NCBI GenBank assembly: GCA_035640455.1
Contig: DASQWB010000113.1
Coordinates: forward strand, 1 to 25,986
Direction: 5' to 3'
Length of the DNA stretch: 25,986 bases
From: AC-50 sp035640455
GTDB taxonomy: Bacteria; Actinomycetota; Thermoleophilia; Gaiellales; Gaiellaceae
Shown here: positions 14,065-23,924 of the stretch, piece by piece
How positions within the stretch are numbered: the stretch's first letter is position 1
Layout: each line of letters begins with the position of its first letter
Translations under genes and position numbers: made by a program
The notes under the pieces: model-generated
The model's input: the letters and a program-made list of their open reading frames with translations, nothing else
Databases searched by the model: none
What the model was told of the DNA's origin: nothing

Positions 14065-15648
14065 TCAAGCGAGGGAGATGAAGCGCGCGTCGTCGAAGCC
14101 CTCGGCGTGGACGCGCTCGACGAGCTCGGGCGGCGCGGGAACGTCGATCGAGAGCGCCATCAGCGCCTTCCCGCCGCGGCGCGTGCGCGAGACGGCCATG
14201 TTGGCGATGTTGACCCCGGCCTCGCCGAAGAGCGTCCCGACGCGCCCGATCACGCCCGGAACGTCGTCGTAGCGGAAGAAGACGAGGAGCGGCGCGAGCT
14301 CGAGCTCCAGCTCGAAGCCGAGCGCGCTGACGAGCCAGCGGCGGTGGTCGCGGCCGATCGTCGTCCCCGCGACGCGCACCTCGTCCCCCGCGCCGCGCAC
14401 GCCGACGCGCACGAGGTTCGTGAAGTCGCGGGACGACGACTGTCGCCGCTCGCGCACGTCGATTCCGCGCTCGGCGGCGACGAGCGGCGCGTTTACGTAA
14501 TTCACGGGCCCGTCGACCCTGCCCTGGAAGGCGCCGTTCAGCGCAGCCACCGACAGGAGACGCGTGTCGAAGTCCGCCAAGCCGCCGTAGTAGGTGAGCT
14601 CGATCGCCTCGGCGCGGCCGCCGGCGAGCTCCATCGCGAGCCGGCCGAGGTTCGCGGCAAGCGGGACGTATGGACCGAGGACGTCGAGATCCTCGGCGCC
14701 GATCGACGGGATGTTCACCGCGTGCGTGACGAGCGCGCCCTCGAGCGCGGCCGCCACCTGCTCCGCGACCACTACACCCGCCCGGTCCTGCGCCTCCGCG
14801 GTCGACGCGGCGAGGTGCGGCGTGACGACGACGTTCGGCAGCTCGAGCAGCGGCCCGGAATAGGGCTCCGAGGAAAAGACGTCGAGCGCAGCGCCCGCGA
14901 CCTTCCCGGTCCGCAGCGCCGCCACGAGCGCGTCCTCGTCGACGAGCTCGCCACGCGCGGCGTTCACGAGCCGGACGCCGTCCCGCATCGCCGCGAACGC
15001 CTCCGCGCCGATCGAGCCGCGAGTCTCGTCGGTGAGCGGCAGGTGGAGCGTCAGGAAGTCGGCCGCTCGGAGCGCCTCCTCCTGGGTCTCCGCCCGCTCT
15101 GCCCCGAGCTCGCGGAAGCGCTCGCGGCCGACGAACGGGTCGAAGGCGGCGACGCGCATCCCGAGGCCGAGCGCACGCCGGGCGACCTGCTGGCCGATGC
15201 GGCCGAAGCCGAGCACGGCGAGCGTCTTCCCCTCGAGCTCGACGCCCCCGTGCGCCGACCTTTCCCAGCGGCCCTGCTTGAGCGCCGCGTGCGCCTGCGG
15301 GATGTTGCGCGCCAGTGCGACCAGGAGCCCGATCGTGTGCTCCGCCGCCGAGACGACGTTCGACTCCGGCGCGTTCGCGACGACGATACCGCGCCGCGTC
15401 GCCGCCTCGACGTCGACGTTGTCGACGCCGACCCCGGCGCGGCCGATCACGCGCAGCCGCTCGGCGTGCTCCAACACCTCCGCGGTCAGCTTCGTCGCCG
15501 ACCTGACGACGACGGCGTCGTAGCCGCCGATGCGCTCGGCGAGGTCGCCGTTCGGCTCGACGTCGACGTCGAAGCGTTCGCGGAGGAGCTCGACACCGGC
15601 CTCGGCGATCGGCTCGCAGACGAGGATCCGGGGACGCGGGTCGGTCAC
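14065..15648 (-). CDS. serA: D-3-phosphoglycerate dehydrogenase
   Basis: 527 residues, the long form. Oxidises 3-phosphoglycerate to 3-phosphohydroxypyruvate, the first step of serine synthesis. The NAD-binding motif is VLGFGRIGQQVARRALG. The catalytic Arg, Glu and His lie in NAARGELVDEDAL and VVTPHLAASTAEAQ. The intermediate ASB domain follows, and the end is an ACT domain (VPGVIGRVGTLFGEAGVNIANM) that usually senses serine. GTG at 15648 overlaps the upstream aminotransferase stop by 3 nt within GTGA, so the pair is coupled. The next step's enzyme is probably that neighbour. Confidence 0.95.
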   Translation of the reverse strand: MTDPRPRILVCEPIAEAGVELLRERFDVDVEPNGDLAERIGGYDAVVVRSATKLTAEVLEHAERLRVIGRAGVGVDNVDVEAATRRGIVVANAPESNVVSAAEHTIGLLVALARNIPQAHAALKQGRWERSAHGGVELEGKTLAVLGFGRIGQQVARRALGLGMRVAAFDPFVGRERFRELGAERAETQEEALRAADFLTLHLPLTDETRGSIGAEAFAAMRDGVRLVNAARGELVDEDALVAALRTGKVAGAALDVFSSEPYSGPLLELPNVVVTPHLAASTAEAQDRAGVVVAEQVAAALEGALVTHAVNIPSIGAEDLDVLGPYVPLAANLGRLAMELAGGRAEAIELTYYGGLADFDTRLLSVAALNGAFQGRVDGPVNYVNAPLVAAERGIDVRERRQSSSRDFTNLVRVGVRGAGDEVRVAGTTIGRDHRRWLVSALGFELELELAPLLVFFRYDDVPGVIGRVGTLFGEAGVNIANMAVSRTRRGGKALMALSIDVPAPPELVERVHAEGFDDARFISLA

Positions 15649-16793
15649 ACGCGCGCCGCGTCCTCGTACGCCTCGAGCGCGCGGGTCGCGGCGGCGCCGC
15701 GCTCGATCGGGACGCCGAGGTCGCCGAGCGTCACCTCGGTCGCCGCGAGCGCCGTCGTGACGTCGAAGACGTCGTAGTAGCCGATGTGGCCGATGCGGAA
15801 GATCTTTCCCTTGAGCTCTCCCTGGCCGTTGGCGATCGTGATCCCGAAGCGGTCCCGCAGCCCGCGCACGAGGTCGCCGCTGTCGAACCCGTCCGGCATC
15901 CGCACCGCGGTGACGACGGCCGAGGAGTCGTCGTCGGGCGAGAAGAGCTCGAGCCCCAGCGCCTTGACGCCCTCGCGGCAGGCCCGGCCGAGCCGGCGGT
16001 GCCGGTCGAACGCCTCCTCGAGGCCGGCGTCGAGGAGCAGCCCGAGCGCGACCTCGAGCGCCCGGACGAGCGAGACCGCGGGCGTGAACGCCGAGTCGCG
16101 CTTGTCCTGCGCCTTGCGGGTCCGGATCCAGTCGAAGTAGAAGCTCTGCGGGACCGCCGCTCGCTCCGCGCGCTGCGAGAGGGCGACGAAGGCCAGCCCT
16201 GGCGGCGTCATCAGCGCCTTCTGCGAGCCCGAGACGACGGCGTCGAGCCCCCACGCGTCCGTCGCGAGCGGGATCGCGCCGAGGCTCGAGACCGCGTCGA
16301 CCGCGACCAGCGCTCCCGCCTCGTCCGCGACCGCGGCGAGCGACTCGACGTCGGCGACGACGCCGGTCGACGTCTCCGAGTGCGTCAGCAGGACGAGTTT
16401 GACGCCGTCGACCCGCTCGAGCTGGGCCGCGAGGTCGTCGGCGGACGGCGTCTCGCCCCACTCGTAGCGGAGCGAGTGCTCGACGTCGCAGCCGTACCTG
16501 CGCGCGATGTCGAGCCAGCGCTCGCCGAACGAGCCGGCTGAGACGACAACCACGCGATCGCCGGGCGCGGTCAGGTTCGCGAGCACGGACTCCATCGCGC
16601 CGGTCCCGGAGGCGGTGAAGAGCAGCGGCTCGGTGGCGCTTCGGTAGACCGCGGCCAGGTGCTTGAGGCAGCGCTCGTAGACCGGCCGGAAGTCGGAGCC
16701 CCGGTGGTGGACGACCGGCTCCGCGAGCGCCGCGAGCACCTGCGGCGGCACCGGAGTCGGACCCGGCGTCATCAGGTACTGCTTTCCGGCCAT
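15645..16793 (-). CDS. Class-V aminotransferase (alanine/serine-glyoxylate type), likely serine pathway
   Basis: 382 residues. PLP-dependent enzyme with the markers LMTPGPTPVPP, SGTGAMESVLANL, THSETSTGVVADV and the lysine K192 in GSQKALMTPPG. Members act as alanine-glyoxylate, serine-pyruvate or phosphoserine transaminases. Overlap with serA (GTGA) suggests it converts phosphohydroxypyruvate to phosphoserine here (inference). ATG at 16793 gives the family-like start MAGKQYLMTPGP. An in-frame TTG at 16811 is possible. Neither has a good ribosome-binding site. Confidence 0.9.
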   Translation of the reverse strand: MAGKQYLMTPGPTPVPPQVLAALAEPVVHHRGSDFRPVYERCLKHLAAVYRSATEPLLFTASGTGAMESVLANLTAPGDRVVVVSAGSFGERWLDIARRYGCDVEHSLRYEWGETPSADDLAAQLERVDGVKLVLLTHSETSTGVVADVESLAAVADEAGALVAVDAVSSLGAIPLATDAWGLDAVVSGSQKALMTPPGLAFVALSQRAERAAVPQSFYFDWIRTRKAQDKRDSAFTPAVSLVRALEVALGLLLDAGLEEAFDRHRRLGRACREGVKALGLELFSPDDDSSAVVTAVRMPDGFDSGDLVRGLRDRFGITIANGQGELKGKIFRIGHIGYYDVFDVTTALAATEVTLGDLGVPIERGAAATRALEAYEDAARV

Positions 16794-16852
16794 TCGAAGG
16801 CCAGGGTACAAGCTCCGTCAGAAGCTCCGTGACCCGTCTATTCTCAGGAGCC

Positions 16853-17845
16853 ATGCTGCGGAGCCTGGTCGGAGCGGCTGCAGCGTCCCTCTTGCTCGTG
16901 GGCCCGGCCACGGCGGCCGGACCGGCGCTCGTCGAGGTGCTCGACGCGCAGGGCCGGATCGCCGCGCAAGGCGGTGCGGGGAGCTTCGCGTTCCCGGCGA
17001 ACGGCGCCGTCGCGGACATCGGCTCGGCCCGCGCGACCCCGACCGGGGTCGAGCTGGCCGACGTGTCGCTGCTCGGCAGCCGCGTCCAGGCGACACGGGT
17101 CGTCGTCCCGCGGCACGGGCTTCGCAGCGCGAACGTCGAAGGCCTCGTCGTCGACGGCCGCATCGTCCCCGGCCGGCCGAACACCCTCGTCCCGCTCGGC
17201 GGCTCGAGCTACCTCGTCGTCCTCCAGACGGCCGTCGTTCCCGGAAAGAAGCAGCGCAGCGTCGGGCTCGTCGGTATCCGCATCCACGTCGGCGACTCCT
17301 CCTACGGCCTGCCCGCCGGCAGCGACCTCCTCGTCGGCCTGCCGCCCGCCGAGCGGCAGCCGGCGCGGACACCCGGCGGCTGGGCGACGCTCGGCTTCGC
17401 CGCCTCGCCCGGCCACGCGGCGGCGCTCGTCGACTCTCCCGAGTTCTCGGGCGTGCCGAGCTCCGGGCCGATCGGCGTCCGCGCGGTCGCGATCGCGGAG
17501 CGGTTCCTCGGCGTGCCCTACGTCTGGGGCGGCGCCGACCCGGCCACCGGCTTCGACTGCTCCGGCCTCGTCATGTACGTCTACGCGCAGCTCGGCATCG
17601 ACCTCCTCCACTTCAGCGGCGCGCAGTACCACGAGGGCGCGCCGGTCCCATACGACGAGCTTGCTCCCGGCGACCTCGTCTTCTTCGACCCCGGCCCGCG
17701 CGGCCCCGGCCATGTCGGGATCTACGTCGGCGGCGGCGAGTTCATCCAGGCGCCGCACGCCGGCGACGTCGTGAAGATCTCGAACCTCTCCGAGTTCGGC
17801 TACGCGTCGAGCTACGTCGGCGCCGTTCGGCCGTACGCGGGCTAA
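16853..17845 (+). CDS. Secreted NlpC/P60 peptidoglycan hydrolase
   Basis: 330 residues. The N-terminus LRSLVGAAAASLLLVGPATAA is a signal peptide. A middle domain of about 190 residues without recognised motifs follows. The C-terminal 120 residues are NlpC/P60, with C236 in GFDCSGLVMYVYAQLG, H287 in PGHVGIYVGGGEF and H302 in QAPHAGDVVK as the likely catalytic set. It would cleave stem peptides of the cell wall. ATG at 16853 has AGGAG only 2 nt ahead, which is short. GTG at 16829 is an alternative. A 12-nt-period direct repeat (AGCTCCGT at 16811 and 16823) lies in the divergent upstream region. Confidence 0.88.
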   Translation: MLRSLVGAAAASLLLVGPATAAGPALVEVLDAQGRIAAQGGAGSFAFPANGAVADIGSARATPTGVELADVSLLGSRVQATRVVVPRHGLRSANVEGLVVDGRIVPGRPNTLVPLGGSSYLVVLQTAVVPGKKQRSVGLVGIRIHVGDSSYGLPAGSDLLVGLPPAERQPARTPGGWATLGFAASPGHAAALVDSPEFSGVPSSGPIGVRAVAIAERFLGVPYVWGGADPATGFDCSGLVMYVYAQLGIDLLHFSGAQYHEGAPVPYDELAPGDLVFFDPGPRGPGHVGIYVGGGEFIQAPHAGDVVKISNLSEFGYASSYVGAVRPYAG

Positions 17846-17932
17846 CGCACGAAGACGGAGACCCCAGCTCGCGAATGGCTCGCGGTCGGCCTGCCGCCGG
17901 CCTTCGCCGCGGTCCTGCTGAGCGCCGCCGCT

Positions 17933-18271
17933 GTGGATGCAGCGTCCAAGCGGCAGATTGCGTTCGGCGCAGGGCTCGTCGCCGGGGTTCCTGCCCCCGC
18001 TCACCTACACAGTCGTCTCGCGCGCGAGAACCGGCTCTTCCTGCGGGACTCGGCGGCGATCGCACGCAACCGCGACCGGATCGGGCGGTTCGGGATCTGG
18101 TTGGGATGGATCCTGGGCGTCGTCTTCGTCGCCGCGGCCGTTTCCTTCGGCGGCGTCTCGAGAATCGTCTTCTTGTGCGTGCTGGCCGGGGCCGGCCTCG
18201 GCTTCTGGCCGGGGCTCGTGGCGAACTTCCTTCGCCTCCGGCGCGAAGGCTGGAGCGCTAACCGTCGCTAG
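17933..18271 (+). CDS. Small membrane protein of unknown function
   Basis: 112 residues from GTG at 17933. Two hydrophobic segments (FGIWLGWILGVVFVAAAV and IVFLCVLAGAGLGFWPGLVA) flank a short loop. A basic stretch (SRLARENRLFLRDSAAIARN) precedes them and the end is basic. The frame is open up to the NlpC stop at 17845, and those upstream codons spell a further hydrophobic helix, WLAVGLPPAFAAVLLSAAAV, without any standard start codon. The true 5' end is therefore unclear. No family recognised. Confidence 0.5.
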   Translation: MDAASKRQIAFGAGLVAGVPAPAHLHSRLARENRLFLRDSAAIARNRDRIGRFGIWLGWILGVVFVAAAVSFGGVSRIVFLCVLAGAGLGFWPGLVANFLRLRREGWSANRR

Positions 18272-20126
18272 CGCCGTCGATGAGTCGCGAAGCTGACGAC
18301 CTGCTGGAACGTCGGCCGGTTGGCCCAGCGCATCGTGGCCGGCAGGAAGCCCGAGAAGCGGATGCGCTCGGCGGTCGCGTCGGCGCGCCACGCGGCCGCG
18401 TCCGGTCCTTGCGCGGCCTCGAGCTCGTTGCCGGCGGCGTCGAGCGCGGCCCACAGGTCGGCGCGGCAGCGGCCGAGGTCGCCCGCGCCGCAGAAGCGCG
18501 TGGCGAAGCGGCCGTGCCCGGTCGTCGCGTTCGGGTCGAAGAAGCCGCGCAGGTCCTTCTCGACGTAGCCGTACCAGCCCGTGAGGTACGACGAGCCGCC
18601 GGGGTTCGGCGCGTCGTCGCGGGGCATCAACGCCGCGAGCTGGCCGACGAGCGGCCCGAGGATCGGACGCATGACGGCGTCGGCCATCCTCGGCCAGGCG
18701 GCGTCCATGATCGCCGCGCCGGGGTCGTCGATCTTGCCGTCGAGGTCGCGGTCGAGCCGGCTCGCGCCCTTCGCGCGCCAGGCCTCGAGGAGCGAGAGGA
18801 TCCGCTCGTCGCGCGCGCTCGGCGCCGGGCCGGTCCGCAATACGCGGTCGATCTGCGGCAGGACGCGAACGACCCGGAGATCCTGCGTCGCCGCCTTGTT
18901 CATCACCGCGACGAGGCTCGCGACGGTGTGCTTCCTCCGCGCCGCGACGCCCGCGTTAAGCAGGTCGGCGCGCTGCACCGAGCCGTAGGCCCAGTTGTCG
19001 TCCGCCGAGGGAACCCGCGGCCCGGCTTGTTGTTCCAGTTCATGACCGCCCCGCTCGGCGGGTCGATCGCCTGCACGTGCTTCGAGGCGGGTAGGAAGCC
19101 GCGCCACTCGTACTCGCCGGTCCCCGGCACCGGCAGGCCCATCAACTGCTCGGGTGCCTCGATCGGGATCCGCCCGCTCGAGAACATCGCGATGTCCCGG
19201 TCGTCGGCGTAGAACCAGTTAAACGTGAGCTCGACCTTGCTCATCGCGCGCAGGAAGGTGCGGACCGAGCCAACGCGGTTCGTGTTCAGCTCCTCGAAGC
19301 CGATTCCGCTGAGGATCTCGCGCCCGCGGGTCGAGCGCTGCTGCGAGATCGCGACGCGGGCGCTGGCCCCCGCCACCGTAGCCGATCACCGGCCCGTGAA
19401 CGGTTGTCCGGTAGACGAGCCGGCGGTCCGGCACGCGGGGGGCCCGCGCAGCGTGCCGGCGTCGAAGGTGCCCATCTCGCGGCACTCGCCCTTGAACAGG
19501 TAGTGCGTCTCGTCGACGCATAGGGCTGGACGAAGTCGTCCAGGACATCGGTCTCGGCCGAGGTCGCGCTCCACGCGAAGTCCTTGCCGCGGCCGAGGAG
19601 GACGTAGAACGAGAGCCCCGGGAAGGCGACGCCGCGCACGTCGATGCCGCCGCCGTGGAGGTCGAACTCCATGAGGATCTCGGGATACGTGTAGCCCACC
19701 TGCGGCCCGGCGACCATGATCGGATGGCCGGTCGCCGACCGGCTCCGCCGTCGCCCAGCCGGCGCCGAACTCGACGTCGGCGCGGGTGCGGCCGTAGACG
19801 TGCGGCACGTCCCAGCTATCGCGGAGGATGCGCACGCCCCGCCGCGGCCGTTCGACCCGAATCGGCCTCTGTCCGACGAGACCGAACCGCTCCGACTTGG
19901 AGGTGCGCGGCAGATCGGCGGCGCGGACGCTTCCAAACATCGGAGTCAGGCGGTCGTAGAGGCGGAGCTGGTCGGTCGAGTGCGGGCCGAGCGCGAACGA
20001 GCCGCTCTCGCCCGGCGGGAGGACGTTCAGGACGACGTCGCGAGCGGGACGGGCCGGCGCCGCCGCCGCGGCTCCGAGCCCGAGCGCGAGCAAGCCCGCG
20101 GCGAGGACGGCGACCGGCGTACGCAC
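18268..20126 (-). pseudogene. Penicillin-acylase family gene, broken by a deletion and frameshifts
   Basis: Family blocks appear in order but in changing frames: signal peptide and SWDVPHVYGRTRADVEFGAG (20126 to about 19750), PIMVAGPQVGYTYPEILMEF and LGRGKDFAWSATSAETDVLD (about 19740-19525), THYLFKGECREMGTF, VYRTTVHGPVIGYG, FNWFYADDRDIAMFSSGRI, then DNWAYGSVQRADLL to the stop. Frame changes fall near 19523, 19430, 19376 and 19011, at or next to short C or G runs. Between GWATAE and SATGHP (about 19748) some 200 residues are missing, including the expected SNAW-type nucleophile. It cannot make an active N-terminal nucleophile hydrolase. Confidence 0.88.
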
Positions 20127-20153
20127 GAGTCGAGGCTACTACGCTCGCCCGGG

Positions 20154-20807
20154 ATGCAGGCAGTTCTCGCCTTCGCCGCGGCCCTCGTCGCGCTTCGGCT
20201 CGCGGGCGCGCTCGTCCGTCGGTGGCGTGTCCGACGGGCGCCGGAGCTCGCCGCGTGGGGCGCGTCGCTCCTCGCCTACGCGGTCGCGTGCGCCGCTCTC
20301 GCCTGGGGAGCGGCGGCCGGCTGGGATGCACGCGCCTTCCGCGTCTACTACCTCTTCGGCGGGCTCCTGACGGCGCCGCTCCTCGGCGTGGGGTCGCTGC
20401 TGCGGGCCGGGCTGCGCCAGGCCTCGGCGGTCGGGCTCGTCTATGCGGGGCTCGTCGTCGGGGTCGCCGTCTCGGCGCCCGTCTCCGGCTCCTTCTCGGG
20501 CTCGGGAATCCCGCCGGCGCAGGAGCACCTCGACCTCGTGCCGGCACGCCTGCTCGCGCTCGCCGGCAACGGCGCCGGCACGCTCGCCGCCGCGGGGATC
20601 GCGCTCCTGACGATCCGGCGCCGCCCGCTCGGAAACGCGCTCATCCTGGCCGGACTGGCCGTGGCCGGTACGGGCAGCGCTCTCGTCGGACTCGGTGAGG
20701 CGGAGACGGCGGCGGTCTTCGGGGCCGCCGCCGTCCTCCTCTATCTCGGATTCTCGGCTCGCGCCGGCTCGCGGCTCTCGAGGAGCTCGTCGAAGAGCGA
20801 CCGGTAG
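20154..20807 (+). CDS. Conserved multi-pass membrane protein
   Basis: 217 residues, about six to seven transmembrane segments, including AVLAFAAALVALRLAGALV, LAAWGASLLAYAVACAALAW, VYYLFGGLLTAPLLGVGSLL and AVFGAAAVLLYLGF. The pattern ELAAWGASLLAYA...AWGAAAGWD...YYLFGG resembles an actinobacterial membrane family of unknown function. The tail is basic and Ser-rich (SRLSRSSSKSDR). ATG at 20154 is close to the divergent start of the acylase pseudogene. The 3' end overlaps the convergent gene by 67 nt. Confidence 0.75.
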   Translation: MQAVLAFAAALVALRLAGALVRRWRVRRAPELAAWGASLLAYAVACAALAWGAAAGWDARAFRVYYLFGGLLTAPLLGVGSLLRAGLRQASAVGLVYAGLVVGVAVSAPVSGSFSGSGIPPAQEHLDLVPARLLALAGNGAGTLAAAGIALLTIRRRPLGNALILAGLAVAGTGSALVGLGEAETAAVFGAAAVLLYLGFSARAGSRLSRSSSKSDR

Positions 20808-21301
20808 TGCACCATCGCCACGCGGAGGTCCTCGGTCGAGGCCTTCTCCCGCTCGTGCGCGATCGAGATGCCGTGCGCGGCACGGTAGTTGTTCACGACC
20901 TCGGGGTGGTCGACCGAGACGTCGGCCGCGCGCTGCTCGAAGTCCTCGACGGGATACCCCCGCTCTCGCATCACCTGCTGGATCAGCAGGTCGGCCTCGG
21001 CGATCGCGCCGCCGGGGTCGTCGACGAAGCGAGCCTGCGTGAGCCGCCACGACTCGGCGTAGCGCTCGCGCGAATCGGGGCTCAGCGGCTTGACGTCGAG
21101 CTCTTGGCGGCGCTTGCGCCGCTCCGCGAGCTCGGCCTCCGCCTCCTGCTTCGACGGCGCGTCGGCGACCGTGCGGTCGTACTCCGGCCCGAAGCCCTCG
21201 CGGAGCGTCCGCGTTCGCCGTCCGCGCAGGGCGCTCCAGACGATCAGCGCGACGACGACGACGGCGGCCACTGCGATCAGAATCCATGCCCAAGTCGGCA
21301 C
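20741..21301 (-). CDS. Single-pass membrane protein with conserved C-terminal helical domain
   Basis: 186 residues. The start VPTWAWILIAVAAVVVV is a membrane anchor, followed by REGFGPEYDRTV, a charged coiled region (KQEAEAELAERRKRRQEL) and a helical domain with FVDDPGGAIAEADLLIQQVM, FEQRAADVSVDHPEVVNNYR and the end VAMVHYRSLFDELLE. Similar proteins are widespread in high-GC bacteria without a known role. GTG at 21301 was chosen because AAGGAGG lies 7 nt upstream and the anchor starts there. Confidence 0.8.
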   Translation of the reverse strand: MPTWAWILIAVAAVVVVALIVWSALRGRRTRTLREGFGPEYDRTVADAPSKQEAEAELAERRKRRQELDVKPLSPDSRERYAESWRLTQARFVDDPGGAIAEADLLIQQVMRERGYPVEDFEQRAADVSVDHPEVVNNYRAAHGISIAHEREKASTEDLRVAMVHYRSLFDELLESREPARAENPR

Positions 21302-21510
21302 TTCCCATCCTCCTTTTCGGCTGCTGGGATGAGCCTTCCCGGGCCGGAAAACGGGAAACGGCGGCTGCCGGCGTGCACGCTCGCTCCTAACTTCTTGCGC
21401 CGCGAGGCGTTTAACTCCCCTCGGACAACGAGAACAACCAGCGCCGGCGCGATCTGCAGGCACTTCCTCGCGCTGGTGCGACGTCCTGTTCCCGACTCTG
21501 GGGGTATCGC

Positions 21511-22065
21511 TTGCGGAAAAACCTGCGGCTTCTCTGTGCGCTCGCGCCCGTTTGCGCGCTCGGCGCTCTCCTGCTCACTCCGACCGGAACCGCACGTAGC
21601 AGGAGCGCCACTTACGCGGTTCCGGACACCTCGCTCGTCCGTCAGATCGAGCACTACCGCGCCGTCACGTGGCGCTGGCAGCGGGTCATGAGCCGCCCGT
21701 TCACACGGGGTTCTGCGACCTATCGAACCGACCCGAGCCGGCGTTACCGGCGCTGGGTTCGCAATCTCTGGCGGGTGCGCGCGACACGCGCGCGGCGGCA
21801 GGCGCTCCATCCGCCCCACCGCAGCGCCTGGCTCTGCATCCATCGCTACGAGGCCTCGTGGCGCGACGGCGGCGCCCCGTACTACGGCGGCCTGCAGATG
21901 GACGTCTCGTTCCAGCGGCGCTACGCGCCCAGGCTGTACCGGCTCAAGGGCACGGCCGACCGCTGGACCCCGCTCGAGCAGATCTGGGCGGCGGAGCGGG
22001 CCCGCCGGAGCGGCCTCGGCTTCGGCCCGTGGCCGAACACGGCGCGGCTCTGCGGCGTGCTCTAG
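21511..22065 (+). CDS. Secreted resuscitation-factor-like/transglycosylase-like protein
   Basis: 184 residues. TTG start with GGGGG six nt upstream. Signal peptide RLLCALAPVCALGALLL. A long Arg- and Trp-rich spacer (residues 50-105) leads to WLCIHRYEASW and YYGGLQMDVSFQRRY. This resembles the core of Rpf and transglycosylase-like domains, in which a Glu (here E114) cleaves the glycan strand. The spacing after the Glu matches the family pattern. It would act on peptidoglycan outside the cell. Confidence 0.78.
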   Translation: MRKNLRLLCALAPVCALGALLLTPTGTARSRSATYAVPDTSLVRQIEHYRAVTWRWQRVMSRPFTRGSATYRTDPSRRYRRWVRNLWRVRATRARRQALHPPHRSAWLCIHRYEASWRDGGAPYYGGLQMDVSFQRRYAPRLYRLKGTADRWTPLEQIWAAERARRSGLGFGPWPNTARLCGVL

Positions 22066-22073
22066 ACGGTGTC

Positions 22074-22093
22074 GGCGGGAGCCGCCTCCCGCC
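22074..22093 (+). terminator. Hairpin after the Rpf-like gene
   Basis: GGCGGGAG, loop CCGC, CTCCCGCC forms a perfect 8-bp stem just after the stop codon. No T-run follows, as is usual for actinobacterial hairpin terminators. The rest of the gap to 22261 holds no gene that I can support. Confidence 0.5.
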
Positions 22094-22261
22094 AGTTCCG
22101 TGACATTCGCGTCACACTTCTGCGCGAATGGCTGCCACCATGGAGCGCCGCGATTCCCCTTGCACAGCGCGTTCCTCGCCGCCAAGTCCACACTTCTGTG
22201 ATGGTGGCTGCCACCGAGACCCGGCCGGCGGAGACGTGGCCGCTTCGGGGAGGGACGGCGG

Positions 22262-23669
<1,408 letters not shown>

Positions 23670-23677
<8 letters not shown>

Positions 23678-23924
23678 CAACGACCGCCTTCGCCTCTGTG
23701 AGGGCCTCTTCGATCGAGCCGTGCACCTCGACCATCGCGAGGCGCTCCTCGAGCGCGAGCGAGTGCATCCGGATCAGCCAGAGCTCCCGCTCACCTGCCT
23801 CGAGCGAGAGCTTGAGGTCGCCGATCAGCACCGCGCGCGAGCCGTCGAGGACTCGCGGCTCCGTGCCGAAGATGCGCGCGGTCGCACCGACGAAATCGGC
23901 TGCGCCGTCGACGATCCGCTTCAT
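23670..23924 (-). CDS. 84-residue protein inserted between gatA and gatB
   Basis: ATG at 23924 overlaps the gatA stop (ATGA), GGGAG lies upstream, and its stop overlaps the gatB start by 8 nt, so it is a coupled member of the gat operon. The sequence (MKRIVDGAADFVGATARIFG at the start, then LSLEAGERELWLIRMHSLALEERLAM) is amphipathic and mostly helical. There are no cysteines and no membrane segment. I do not recognise the family. A role linked to the amidotransferase is an inference from position only. Confidence 0.7.

Noticed and set aside
16844..18004. A 386-codon minus-strand frame opposite the NlpC/P60 gene
   Set aside because: Charged low-complexity sequence with no family pattern, lying opposite a clear secreted hydrolase.
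22066..22261. Small gene or tRNA in the gap before gatB
   Set aside because: No cloverleaf and no credible short frame seen. It holds a hairpin, the TTCCGTGAC motif and two GGCTGCCACC strings only.
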